64,000 nt of DNA from Strigamia acuminata (lineage: Eukaryota; Arthropoda; Chilopoda; Geophilomorpha; Linotaeniidae), in NCBI GenBank assembly GCA_949358305.1, contig OX442314.1:9107060-9171059 (forward strand), in the 5' to 3' direction. Below, piece by piece: positions 11,712 to 21,733 of the stretch. How positions within the stretch are numbered: the first letter of the stretch is position 1; each line of letters opens with the position of its first letter. Below the pieces are notes generated by a model. It did no database searches. It was not told where the DNA came from and saw nothing but the letters and a program-made list of their open reading frames with translations. A program made the position numbers and the translations under genes.

Positions 11712-14700
11712 TTGGAGGCTTTAGATAGCACAAGCGGTTGGATGGTACCCCCTGCGTTGCAGAAGACCAGTACCACCGCTCTAGCGGCTGCTAAGCCGAA
11801 AATGACAAATTTCATTATGTTGTCACCACCCGAATTTTTGGCTTCCAAAGAGCCGAAATTGATAATCGGGTTGAAGGACCGTTGTCGGCGAGACGCGGCC
11901 TTTGTTAAAATCGCCTGGATCAATATCGAGTTCATTGCAATGATGGACAGCGGTGCACAGACGTGCATAATGACCATGGCATTGTATGAAAAACTCGCAA
12001 AAGAGATAGGCATAGAAATGGTGAAACTGGACGAAACCATCCGGACAGCCGACAATCATATTACCAAAGTGGTTGGCTGTGCACAACTAGCCGTCCGTGC
12101 TCCTACGGCGGTAGTTTGCTTTACTTGCCTCATCATAGAGGAGGGATCTCAAGAGCTCCTCTTGGGGCTGGATTTCTGCAAGGCAGTTGGTCTTTGTACC
12201 GACCACGCCAACGAATACTGGTTCCTCTTAGGGGATGGCACGAGGCACCCCTTCCTCACAGAAGAGCAAGCTAGGGCATCTGATCCAGTGATCTTATTCC
12301 CTTTAACAAAGGAACAACCTTCCCTTCCGGAGGGAATTGCGGTTAAGGGGCCCCCTCTTTACAACCTTCCGGCTTTGCGAAATCCGCCGGTCCCCAAGCC
12401 AGAGGAAACGGCGGTGCCCGTCAAGCTGGTCGGCCAAAAGGAGCGGGAACTGACCCCCGAGGTTCCTGCAAAGGAGGAGAAGGCGGAGGAGAAGCCTGTG
12501 GTTGCTACAAAACCACCAATTAGTGAAGCTAACTGCGTCTTGCTGGGCAAACGTAATTTTGAAGTGGAGTTATTTGAGCCTCCACACGAAGACAATCCTT
12601 GTATTGTCAAAGTGGTTGTTGCTCGGAGAGGGCAAGACGCTCAAAAATGGACATTCCTATGGTCACCTAAGAGACGGGAAAAAACCGCACGAAGGAACAT
12701 CGTGCGAGTTACGCGTAAACCTGGGAAAAAGGCCATGTGTTTGAGTCAGATGCGTCGAGCCATTAAGTTGCGTAAAGCAAGAGTTAAAGCGGTGGCTAAA
12801 CGAACGTGGGTTGAGACTGCAGATTCTCCGAGTGGAGAGAGAAATGTCGTCAACAACGTGGAGCCCTCTTCTGCTTGTCAAAAGGCGGAAGGTACTCCAA
12901 GACAGCATGATGTTAATTTCGTCCAATACATCCCAAACAGAGATCCTACCAACCTCGCTTGGGTGTATGATCAGCTGTGTAACCAGTTGGAGCCAAAACG
13001 CATTAATCACTTAATGGATGCGTTGAAACCAGTTGCTCATATCTTTCGTGAGGAACTGGGGCTCTGTAATAACACACAGTTTGAGGTGAATCTGAAGCCT
13101 GATTTCCGACCTATTCATGTCCCGGTACGTCCGGTGAATCCGGCAAAAAGGGAAATAATCGATGCCTATATCGACCAAAAGTTGGCGCAAGGAGTAATCA
13201 AGCGCTCCAAAAGCGACTGCGCCGTGGCGCCCGTAGTTGTCCCCAAAAAGGACGGACGCTGGCGCTGCGCAATGGATTTTAGGCCGATCAACTCCCAAAC
13301 TTTGCCTGATGTTTACCCCCTCCCAGATATCGACAACATCTTTGCATATCTGGGTGGGGCAAAATGGTTTTCCATCATCGACGGAAGGGAAGCGTTCCAC
13401 CAAATAGGGGTCCGACCTGGAGATGAACGATATCTCGCGTTTATCACCCACAGGGGACTCTTTGAGTATACGCGTATGCCCTTCGGTCCGATCAATGGCC
13501 CCGCCACCTTACAAAGGGCCATGAATTTGACTCTAGCTGAGCATCTCTACAAGTTCGTCTTTGTGTACATCGACGACATAATCGTGTTTAGTAAGACCTT
13601 CGAAGAGCATGTGACCCACTTGCAAAAAGTGCTCACTTTGCTCGACCAAGCGGGGTTTACAATGAACGCAGGAAAAACGGAGTTGTGCAAGACAAGTCTT
13701 GAGGTGCTCGGACATATTGTCGAGGAGGGACTTATTCGTCCTAACCCAAAGAAGACCGACGCGATCAGCAAGTACCCGGCCCCCACTAACTTGAAGGAAT
13801 TACAACGCTTCAAGGGTATGATCGGGTACTACTCGTCGTTCTTTCCAGGATATTCCAAGACCTGCGAAGTCTTTCGAGTTCTTATGCGTAAAAATGCGCC
13901 ATGGAACTGGACGGCGGCACACCAGGCAGCTTTCGAGTATCTCAAAAATCAAGTGTCGTTATCTACCTTGCACAGGAATTTCCCGGACTGGAGTAAACCT
14001 TACATCTTACAAACCGATGCGAGTTATTCTGGTCTGGGAGCCGCGTTGATGCAAATAAACAATAACGGCGTACGCGTCCCAATTGCCTTTGCGTCGCGGG
14101 CCTTAAACAGTGCAGAGAAAAACTATACGACGACGGAAATTGAGTGCCTGGCCGCCGTCTGGGCCGTAAAACGCTTTAGAGCATACCTCGAGTTGATGGA
14201 TTTCTATCTTGAGAGTGACCACAAGTCTTTAACATGGCTGTGGGCCCAGCGCGAGCCAAAGGGCCGACTGGCGAGATGGATTCTTTCGCTGTCGGAATAT
14301 CGATTCACATTCCTCCACTGTAGTGGGACAAAGAATCGGGTTGCCGATGCGTTGAGTCGGGCGCCAGTTGACCCACCGATCGAGCTGGATGACGAAGACT
14401 GTCCAGCGTTGGATGACACGTACTACTGTGCGTACTTCGATGATTTCCACGACTGGCCAGTACTCCAAATGGAAGAGTTAGATGAGGTGACTCATTGGAA
14501 ATCATCCAACTGTAAAATCGTTAGAGCGGTAACAATGCGTAAGCAGAAACGTGCGTTCCTGGCGAGATTGAACGCCTTGTCGGCTACGGCAGTGGATGTA
14601 TGTCCGGTGGAGGACGAGCCCCCTCTAAAAAGAGGAAGGGGACGTCCACGGAAAAATCCCATTGCAAAGGGGCCGACTCAGGCGGGACCCTTGCCGGGAG

Positions 14701-16748
14701 CACAGCCTGCTCTGCCAAAGTCGGACGAAGAATCTGTGGCGGTGTCTTTGCCTAAGGAAGACGTTCCTGTAAAAAGGAAAAGAGGTCGTCCGCGGAAGAC
14801 TCCGGCCAGCGGGGATATGACGCAGCCTAAATCTTTACCCGTAACGCGTCCTATTCCACCAACTTCGGAAGAAGAGTCAGGTGCAGTTTCTTTGCCAATT
14901 GACGTTCCTGAGAAGAGAAAACGGGGGCGACCAAAAAAGGTTGTGGAGAAGCGACCGGTCGGAAGACCGAAGAAGAAAACTCCCATCATCCTCGATCGCT
15001 CTACGGGCTCGGAAGCCAGTGAAATGTCTTTGGACAGTGAGGAGCTGCCGGGAGACACGGACTCCGAAGAGTTTCAAATTCCTGTGATTCCACGGGACTT
15101 GGCACCGAGGACGCAACCACGGCGAGATTTGGCCTCACCAACACCCTCTATTGATGCGGAGTTGCTTGACCACTCTGAGCACTCGTCTGACGAGAGTTTC
15201 TACTCACTTCCGGCGGATCATCCGACAATTGAGATTCTCCCAACACAGAAAGCCGTTAAAGAAGCCCAACTAGCCGATGAATGGTCTAAGGGACTTATAT
15301 TATATCTCAATTCAGGGTCTCTGCCGCCAGGTGAGATGGAGGCTGCAGAACTTAAGAAACGAGCGGTGGACATGGCGTTACACCGTGGTCTGCTCTGCAA
15401 GTTTCCACCAACTAAGATCGGTCAACGAGCTCCTACGCGTCGTATTTACCTCCCTCAATCCCTTCGTTACAAGTATTTTCATTGCTTACATTTCCCACCA
15501 ACCTCTGGCCATCTCGGGATCGAGAAAACACTAATGCGTCTAAAAACACGTGTGTTTTGGCCGGGGATGAAAAAAGATGTAGCAAATTGGATTAAAGTTT
15601 GTGAACCTTGTCAAAGGGCGAAGGTCGAGCGGAGGCTACCGTATGGCGAGATGGAGACCGCGAAACCGAGACGGTTGTTTCGGACCATTTACGTCGACTA
15701 CTTCGGGAAAAAGTTGAAGTCCACTGGCGGACACTGCTACGCGTTCGTAATGGTGGATGCAGCCAGTCGCTGGGTGGACGTGAGACTCACCGAAAAGGCA
15801 GACGTTTCTACAACAGTGAAACAACTTAAAAAGTTCACTTATAGATGGGCTTATCCAAAAACTATAATAAGTGATAACGCCCCAACCTTTCGCTCTGCCA
15901 AGTTCCAGGCACAGTGCGCCGAAATGGGAATGGTAAATAAATATATTTCCGCCTATCATCCGCAAGGGAACTTGGCGGAAAGACTGAATCAATCTTTAAA
16001 AACGTGCATCCTCGCGTATATAGATGAACATACGCGTTGGGATAAGCACATTGGTTCTTTCATTTTAGCAATTAATACTGCTTATCAGACCTCACTCAAA
16101 TTTTCACCTTACATGATGGTCACAGGACAAGAAGCACGTTTTCCAGGAGATGTCGACTCTGACACTGACGACGGAGAACCCTTACCGCCAGATGAATCGC
16201 GTTTTCTTCATCGATACTTATTACGCATCCGTGAAGAGGCGAGGAAGAACTTGGATGCCGCCCATCTACGCCATAAGCGTTGGTATGACCGGAAACGGCG
16301 GCCCCATACGTTTAAACCCGGGGATTGGGTCACCGTCAAAAGTCGTGTTTTGTCATCAACTGATAAACAAATAAGTTCGGGTTTCCAACACCGGACTGAA
16401 GGCGTTTATATGATTCATCGACTCCTGGGACCAAATACCGTGCTCTTGATGGACCAGGACGGGAAGATTTCCCAACCTATTCATGTGTCGGATCTTCGCC
16501 ATTGGTACCGGGCTGAAGAGCCGGAAATTGAAGTTTCCGATGTCTCCAGTGTGGCTAGTGGGGCAGAGGATCACGAGGAATTGGATTCTGAGTTGGAAAT
16601 TGATGAGGACATTCCCCAAGAAGACTTGGATGATATTTCTGCACGCGTTGTTAAATTCCAAACTGAAGTCCGTAGTATTTGCGTCGACTTCGAAGAAAGG
16701 AATAAACGCGTCAAAACATCGAAATTAGCGGCAGAAATCATCTCCTAA
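11712..16748 (+). CDS. pol: pol polyprotein (PR-RT-RH-AT-hook linker-IN)
   Basis: 1679 codons including stop from a TTG in the open frame; the first ATG is 30 nt later (11742). Expression is probably by frameshifting or reinitiation, since the frame is -1 to gag and overlaps its end. Domains by residue: retropepsin with DSGAQ (D79); RT with MDFRPIN, FSIIDG and YIDD (619-622); Ty3-type RNase H (D769, TEIE, ESDH); a ~300-residue linker with four AT-hooks (near 974, 1021, 1068 and 1079; core GRP flanked by R/K); integrase zinc domain ending CEPC (~1297); integrase core with D in VDYF (~1328), D in SDNAP and E in LAER, with 34 residues between the last two; then a C-terminal domain with a WVTVKSR..TEGVY-like fold and an acidic tail. 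The AT-hook linker is unusual for gypsy elements. Confidence 0.93.
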   Translation: MEALDSTSGWMVPPALQKTSTTALAAAKPKMTNFIMLSPPEFLASKEPKLIIGLKDRCRRDAAFVKIAWINIEFIAMMDSGAQTCIMTMALYEKLAKEIGIEMVKLDETIRTADNHITKVVGCAQLAVRAPTAVVCFTCLIIEEGSQELLLGLDFCKAVGLCTDHANEYWFLLGDGTRHPFLTEEQARASDPVILFPLTKEQPSLPEGIAVKGPPLYNLPALRNPPVPKPEETAVPVKLVGQKERELTPEVPAKEEKAEEKPVVATKPPISEANCVLLGKRNFEVELFEPPHEDNPCIVKVVVARRGQDAQKWTFLWSPKRREKTARRNIVRVTRKPGKKAMCLSQMRRAIKLRKARVKAVAKRTWVETADSPSGERNVVNNVEPSSACQKAEGTPRQHDVNFVQYIPNRDPTNLAWVYDQLCNQLEPKRINHLMDALKPVAHIFREELGLCNNTQFEVNLKPDFRPIHVPVRPVNPAKREIIDAYIDQKLAQGVIKRSKSDCAVAPVVVPKKDGRWRCAMDFRPINSQTLPDVYPLPDIDNIFAYLGGAKWFSIIDGREAFHQIGVRPGDERYLAFITHRGLFEYTRMPFGPINGPATLQRAMNLTLAEHLYKFVFVYIDDIIVFSKTFEEHVTHLQKVLTLLDQAGFTMNAGKTELCKTSLEVLGHIVEEGLIRPNPKKTDAISKYPAPTNLKELQRFKGMIGYYSSFFPGYSKTCEVFRVLMRKNAPWNWTAAHQAAFEYLKNQVSLSTLHRNFPDWSKPYILQTDASYSGLGAALMQINNNGVRVPIAFASRALNSAEKNYTTTEIECLAAVWAVKRFRAYLELMDFYLESDHKSLTWLWAQREPKGRLARWILSLSEYRFTFLHCSGTKNRVADALSRAPVDPPIELDDEDCPALDDTYYCAYFDDFHDWPVLQMEELDEVTHWKSSNCKIVRAVTMRKQKRAFLARLNALSATAVDVCPVEDEPPLKRGRGRPRKNPIAKGPTQAGPLPGAQPALPKSDEESVAVSLPKEDVPVKRKRGRPRKTPASGDMTQPKSLPVTRPIPPTSEEESGAVSLPIDVPEKRKRGRPKKVVEKRPVGRPKKKTPIILDRSTGSEASEMSLDSEELPGDTDSEEFQIPVIPRDLAPRTQPRRDLASPTPSIDAELLDHSEHSSDESFYSLPADHPTIEILPTQKAVKEAQLADEWSKGLILYLNSGSLPPGEMEAAELKKRAVDMALHRGLLCKFPPTKIGQRAPTRRIYLPQSLRYKYFHCLHFPPTSGHLGIEKTLMRLKTRVFWPGMKKDVANWIKVCEPCQRAKVERRLPYGEMETAKPRRLFRTIYVDYFGKKLKSTGGHCYAFVMVDAASRWVDVRLTEKADVSTTVKQLKKFTYRWAYPKTIISDNAPTFRSAKFQAQCAEMGMVNKYISAYHPQGNLAERLNQSLKTCILAYIDEHTRWDKHIGSFILAINTAYQTSLKFSPYMMVTGQEARFPGDVDSDTDDGEPLPPDESRFLHRYLLRIREEARKNLDAAHLRHKRWYDRKRRPHTFKPGDWVTVKSRVLSSTDKQISSGFQHRTEGVYMIHRLLGPNTVLLMDQDGKISQPIHVSDLRHWYRAEEPEIEVSDVSSVASGAEDHEELDSELEIDEDIPQEDLDDISARVVKFQTEVRSICVDFEERNKRVKTSKLAAEIIS

Positions 16749-17101
16749 TCGTGTCAATGTTTTTGTTTATTCTTTGACAATTTTTAGTGTATTTTGTTTA
16801 TTTTCTCCGGTTATTGCACCTTTTCATGTTCATTCTGCGCATGTCGGGACTCAAGTTCGCTATTTGTGATTGCTAATAAGCAATTTGCTCAAGTGGTGGC
16901 GCTGAACGTCATTGGTCAGCTGACCAATGAGTCAGTTTTCACACATGCGTGTGACCGCCATTGTTTTTCCACTTGTTGAGCAACGCGTATGCCTCGTGTA
17001 AGCGGGCGGAGATTGAAAACGCGTCGAGGCGATACACTTGAGCGCCTGACGGTAGAGGATTTGAGCCTGTTAAGTGTGCTGGTAGCCTTTGAGATTTTAT
17101 C
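16749..17101 (+). other. Region between pol and ORF3 of gypsy copy 2
   Basis: 353 bp without a long reading frame. It contains a short basic open frame (16989-17195, starting MPRVSGRRLKTRRGD) that overlaps the ORF3 start in another frame. It could be an upstream ORF, a small exon or chance. Two ACGCGT hexamers lie here. No clear splice acceptor for a subgenomic RNA stands out, although the pyrimidine-rich stretch at 16760-16830 could serve one. Confidence 0.4.
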
Positions 17102-17884
17102 ATGGCGGACCAGGACAGCAGTTCCGAGGGGGACGAATCACTCGATTTTACATCGGATGAGGAGTTTTATGAGGATCTTAGGGGAAAGGAGTTAGCCCTT
17201 TTGGAGAAGTTGGACGCGATCGATTGGTTCCACCCGGAGGACAACCCATATCTTGGCAGTATTACTGGATCGATCAAGGACCGAGCGATGTCCCGGCGGC
17301 TGGGTTGGTCAACAGATTTGTCGGGCCCCCAATCACAGTTGCCCATCCGACATCCGGATTTGGTGGCAACGGGTCCACGTCGACGATGTTTCGGAGACGC
17401 GTCACCTTTCAACATGCTTTCGATCCCTCGAGCCACCGACTGGGAGACGGCTATACGACACGTGGCAGCGAGGCAGCGGTCCGATGGAAACCGGATGCGA
17501 TTCCTGGACTACCAGGATTTTCCAACTACATTTTGGGCGCGGAAGGGATTTAACGAAATTTTCCCCTTCGGCACCCTCGACTGGCAGTGTCCAACGCGTC
17601 GACGAGCGACGTCGTATATTCAGACAGACCCGGATTTGTGGCGGCAGTTTTTCTACGCCATCGCCCGCACCGAGCACGGATGGCCTGAATCGCAGGCCCA
17701 TGCCATTTTGGAACTTCGTAACGGACAAATCCTCTTCCTGGAAAGTCTCATCGCAGACGTACTTACGCGTTACCATCCGCGTACGGAGAAGCAGATGGAG
17801 GATGTGCTGGTTTATCGCGTCGTTGGATTGGTGGAGGAGCTTCTCCAGCTGATGTTCCCGGACGGCGCCAGTGATAGTGACTAG
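17102..17884 (+). CDS. ORF3 of gypsy copy 2, unknown function, not envelope-like
   Basis: 260 residues from ATG 17102 in a good context (TATCATGG). The N-terminal ~30 residues are strongly acidic and serine-rich (SSSEGDES..DFTSDEEF). The body is rich in Trp, Phe and Arg, with segments such as FLDYQDFPTTFWARKG and TDPDLWRQFFYA. The C-terminal ~60 residues look helical (ILFLESLIADVL, VVGLVEELLQLM). There is no signal peptide, no membrane segment and no furin-like site, so it is not an envelope gene. I recognise no family. Its place between pol and the 3' LTR, and its openness in a recently inserted copy, suggest an accessory element protein. Copy 1 cannot be compared because this part is outside the window. 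Confidence 0.7.
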   Translation: MADQDSSSEGDESLDFTSDEEFYEDLRGKELALLEKLDAIDWFHPEDNPYLGSITGSIKDRAMSRRLGWSTDLSGPQSQLPIRHPDLVATGPRRRCFGDASPFNMLSIPRATDWETAIRHVAARQRSDGNRMRFLDYQDFPTTFWARKGFNEIFPFGTLDWQCPTRRRATSYIQTDPDLWRQFFYAIARTEHGWPESQAHAILELRNGQILFLESLIADVLTRYHPRTEKQMEDVLVYRVVGLVEELLQLMFPDGASDSD

Positions 17885-18494
17885 CCAGGAAGTACCATTG
17901 CGAACTTGGTGAACGGTTTCATGAACGTGACTTTTGTTTTGTGCGCAACTTCTAGGTTCAAATGGATAAGTCTCCATTTGGGCGCGTGTTTAGTTTTATT
18001 GTTTGTGTTTAGCATTTCAAGTGATATTTGTGAACATTATATTTTACCCGACTGTGATATATAATTTATTTCGTTTGTTTTCCAGTGTTTTCCGCGCCTG
18101 TTGTACCTATCCGCGTGCCCGGGAGACGCCTCATTCCTCCTCCGAGAATCATGTGCCGGTGGAGATGACCCCCTAAATTTTCCTCTCGGTCGTGTGGATG
18201 GGTGCAATGAGCGTAGGAGTTCCAGCAATCAACGATTGCTTGGAAGAGTAAGTTTGTGTTAGTTTTAGCTTTATTCCAAGTGTCAATTTGCCTTACTGTG
18301 ATTTGAGTTTATGTGTTAACGCGTCTCACGCGATTGTTTTGATTTGCATCATGTTCATTTTTGATTTTGATTCGTTTATTTTTGATTGTGTTTAATTCGC
18401 TAATGTTGCGAGTGATTATGTTCTTGATTTTGATTTGATTGTATCGTTTCATTACTTCATCAAACAGAGTAATAAAACTCTGGCTGTGGGGGCG
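17885..18494 (+). other. 3' untranslated part of gypsy copy 2 with polypurine-like tract
   Basis: No reading frame of note. The sequence is T-rich. Directly before the 3' LTR lies CTGTGGGGGCG (18484-18494), the likely plus-strand primer (polypurine tract), though short and impure. One ACGCGT hexamer lies near 18320. Confidence 0.6.
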
Positions 18495-19627
18495 TGTCAC
18501 GGCCCGTGTTTCCTACGCGTACAGTTTACGCATTGTTAACCCGTGTTTGTTCCTATTAAACCTAATTTTGTCATCTTCTTACCTTTGTTGTTTTGTTTGT
18601 GTTTGATTCGTGAGTTTTCCTCATTTTCCTTCTATCTTATCTCTTACTCTCTCCTAACTTTCTCTTCATTCTCTCACTTTTCTCTTATCTACTCCTAGTT
18701 TTTCTTCTTTAGTTTATGATTTGGATGCAAACTTCTTTGCATATCTATTCTGGTCATCACGCGTCGTCATCAGTCATACTCATCAGTATGCACCGACAGT
18801 GGTGATTGGCTCTTGACTCTTCCGTGATTGGTCAGGCTTGGTTGAGTCCAAGTTTACCTCTCACCCTATTTTTCCTTTTTTGCTTCAGTTGATCTCAGTA
18901 TCCCGAACGCGTAGGTGCTCCTTTGGAGCCAGTGCTCATGGCTGAGGTTTAACTCCGAAGCTCACTCGTGGCTTTGCTTTCGCCCTGGAATTCTGCAACA
19001 CGGTTTCAGGCTTTCATTTCATTTCGCGTGTTAACTCACGGTTTTACACCACTCGTTCACCATTTGTTTTCCTGCTCCTTTTTGTTCATGTTTTATCGCC
19101 GTGACGCGTTATCCAAGGCCAAACAGGATTTGTTGGCCATAAGTTTGAAGTTTGTGTCTTTCATTTCGCTTGCGCGTGCGTTTAGCTTAGTTTAGCCGCC
19201 TGCCATTCGGGCTTTAGCTTTAATTAAGCATTGAGTCAGGTTTAGAGTTAGGTTTAGGGCCCGTGCGTTGTATAAGCACGAGTAAATTGCCCATCCTCGT
19301 TCAAACTCGACAGTTTGGGGTTGCTTATGAGCCACTACGAGACGTGCATTCGTTTGCCTTCGTGTGAAAACACGATTGTTGGCGGGTCACGCGTTGGGTT
19401 TTGGTTCAGACGCGACTACCGGACATTCTGTCCCCGAGTTTTACAGCTCGGGATACCCGGCCACAAATAAATATTAGTGTGGTGCACAGTATCTGAGAGT
19501 GTGTTAGCTGCCACTTCCTGCGCACATTCGATTTACGGCAGGTACGCAACTACCAGGGTGTGTGAATTTACTGTTTCGCGGCGTCTTTCAAACGCTTCTA
19601 AACCACCTAGACTCGCGATCCATCACA
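18495..19627 (+). repeat. 3' LTR of gypsy copy 2
   Basis: 1133 bp, read as identical to the 5' LTR, ending CATCACA at 19627 and followed by the AAGA target duplication and the satellite. Five ACGCGT hexamers as in the 5' LTR. Confidence 0.95.
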
Positions 19628-21425
19628 AAGAAATTTCAATAAATATCAAGAAATTTCAATAAATATCAAGAAATTTCAATAAATATCAAGAAATTTCAAT
19701 AAATATCAAGAAATTTCAATAAATATCAAGAAATTTCAATAAATATCAAGAAATTTCAATAAATATCAAGAAATTTCAATAAATATCAAGAAATTTCAAT
19801 AAATATCAAGAAATTTCAATAAATATCAAGAAATTTCAATAAATATCAAGAAATTTCAATAAATATCAAGAAATTTCAATAAATATCAAGAAATTTCAAT
19901 AAATATCAAGAAATTTCAATAAATATCAAGAAATTTCAATAAATATCAAGAAATTTCAATAAATATCAAGAAATTTCAATAAATATCAAGAAATTTCAAT
20001 AAATATCAAGAAATTTCAATAAATATCAAGAAATTTCAATAAATATCAAGAAATTTCAATAAATATCAAGAAATTTCAATAAATATCAAGAAATTTCAAT
20101 AAATATCAAGAAATTTCAATAAATATCAAGAAATTTCAATAAATATCAAGAAATTTCAATAAATATCAAGAAATTTCAATAAATATCAAGAAATTTCAAT
20201 AAATATCAAGAAATTTCAATAAATATCAAGAAATTTCAATAAATATCAAGAAATTTCAATAAATATCAAGAAATTTCAATAAATATCAAGAAATTTCAAT
20301 AAATATCAAGAAATTTCAATAAATATCAAGAAATTTCAATAAATATCAAGAAATTTCAATAAATATCAAGAAATTTCAATAAATATCAAGAAATTTCAAT
20401 AAATATCAAGAAATTTCAATAAATATCAAGAAATTTCAATAAATATCAAGAAATTTCAATAAATATCAAGAAATTTCAATAAATATCAAGAAATTTCAAT
20501 AAATATCAAGAAATTTCAATAAATATCAAGAAATTTCAATAAATATCAAGAAATTTCAATAAATATCAAGAAATTTCAATAAATATCAAGAAATTTCAAT
20601 AAATATCAAGAAATTTCAATAAATATCAAGAAATTTCAATAAATATCAAGAAATTTCAATAAATATCAAGAAATTTCAATAAATATCAAGAAATTTCAAT
20701 AAATATCAAGAAATTTCAATAAATATCAAGAAATTTCAATAAATATCAAGAAATTTCAATAAATATCAAGAAATTTCAATAAATATCAAGAAATTTCAAT
20801 AAATATCAAGAAATTTCAATAAATATCAAGAAATTTCAATAAATATCAAGAAATTTCAATAAATATCAAGAAATTTCAATAAATATCAAGAAATTTCAAT
20901 AAATATCAAGAAATTTCAATAAATATCAAGAAATTTCAATAAATATCAAGAAATTTCAATAAATATCAAGAAATTTCAATAAATATCAAGAAATTTCAAT
21001 AAATATCAAGAAATTTCAATAAATATCAAGAAATTTCAATAAATATCAAGAAATTTCAATAAATATCAAGAAATTTCAATAAATATCAAGAAATTTCAAT
21101 AAATATCAAGAAATTTCAATAAATATCAAGAAATTTCAATAAATATCAAGAAATTTCAATAAATATCAAGAAATTTCAATAAATATCAAGAAATTTCAAT
21201 AAATATCAAGAAATTTCAATAAATATCAAGAAATTTCAATAAATATCAAGAAATTTCAATAAATATCAAGAAATTTCAATAAATATCAAGAAATTTCAAT
21301 AAATATCAAGAAATTTCAATAAATATCAAAAAATTTCAATAAATATCAAGAAATTTCAATAAATATCAAGAAATTTCAATAAATATCAAAAAATTTCAAT
21401 AAATATTAAGAAATTTCAATAAATG
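19628..21425. repeat. 20-bp AT-rich satellite array, block 1
   Basis: About 90 units of AAGAAATTTCAATAAATATC, nearly perfect for 1.7 kb and decaying at the right end (single changes near 21329, 21389 and 21406). Together with 8002-8281 it was one array before gypsy copy 2 inserted. It lies inside intron 2 of Star-like gene B, as the homologous array at 40287 lies inside intron 2 of gene D. Confidence 0.97.
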
Positions 21426-21690
21426 TTCAGTAATCTAAAGAAATAACAAATATTGAGAAGAAATACTAGTATTACTAAATATTGAGAAATATTGAGAAAT
21501 ATCAAGATATATTGAGAAATATCAAGAAATATTGAGAAATATTGAGAAATATCAACAAATATTTAGAAATATTGAGAAATATTGAGAAATATCAACAAAT
21601 ATTTAGAAATATCAAGAAATATTAATAAATATTGAGAAGTAAGAAATATTAATAAATATTGAAAAATTTCAATAAAAATAGACATTTTTG
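21426..21690. repeat. Degenerate AT-rich repeats beside the satellite
   Basis: Irregular short repeats built on AATATTGAGAAATAT and AATATCAAGAAATAT, related to the 20-bp unit. An almost identical stretch is at 41464-41728. Part of intron 2 of gene B. Nothing else seen. Confidence 0.8.
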
Positions 21691-21733
21691 ATAGATGTCA
21701 ACAAGAATTGGCAAATTCCAAATAATGACTTAC

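Larger units (their letters stand above)
8286..19627 (+). mobile_element. Ty3/gypsy family A, copy 2, full length
   Basis: 11,342 bp with two 1133-bp LTRs (8286-9418 and 18495-19627) that I read as identical, a primer site at 9421, open gag and pol, a third ORF, and a guanine-rich tract before the 3' LTR. The 4-bp duplication AAGA flanks it (8282-8285 and 19628-19631), within a 20-bp satellite unit. Domain order protease-RT-RNase H-integrase places it in Ty3/gypsy. Identical LTRs and open frames point to a recent insertion. Composition is richer in CpG than the host DNA, and ACGCGT hexamers are strikingly frequent. Confidence 0.97.

Noticed and set aside
1-16000. Gypsy head-to-head pair as an assembly mirror artefact
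   Set aside because: The copies differ by many substitutions, indels, a frameshift and a nested insertion.
17102-17884. ORF3 as a retroviral-type envelope gene
   Set aside because: No signal peptide, membrane segment, cleavage site or cysteine pattern.
19628-21425. CRISPR-like array
   Set aside because: Units are head-to-tail without spacers, in an animal genome; it is a simple satellite.
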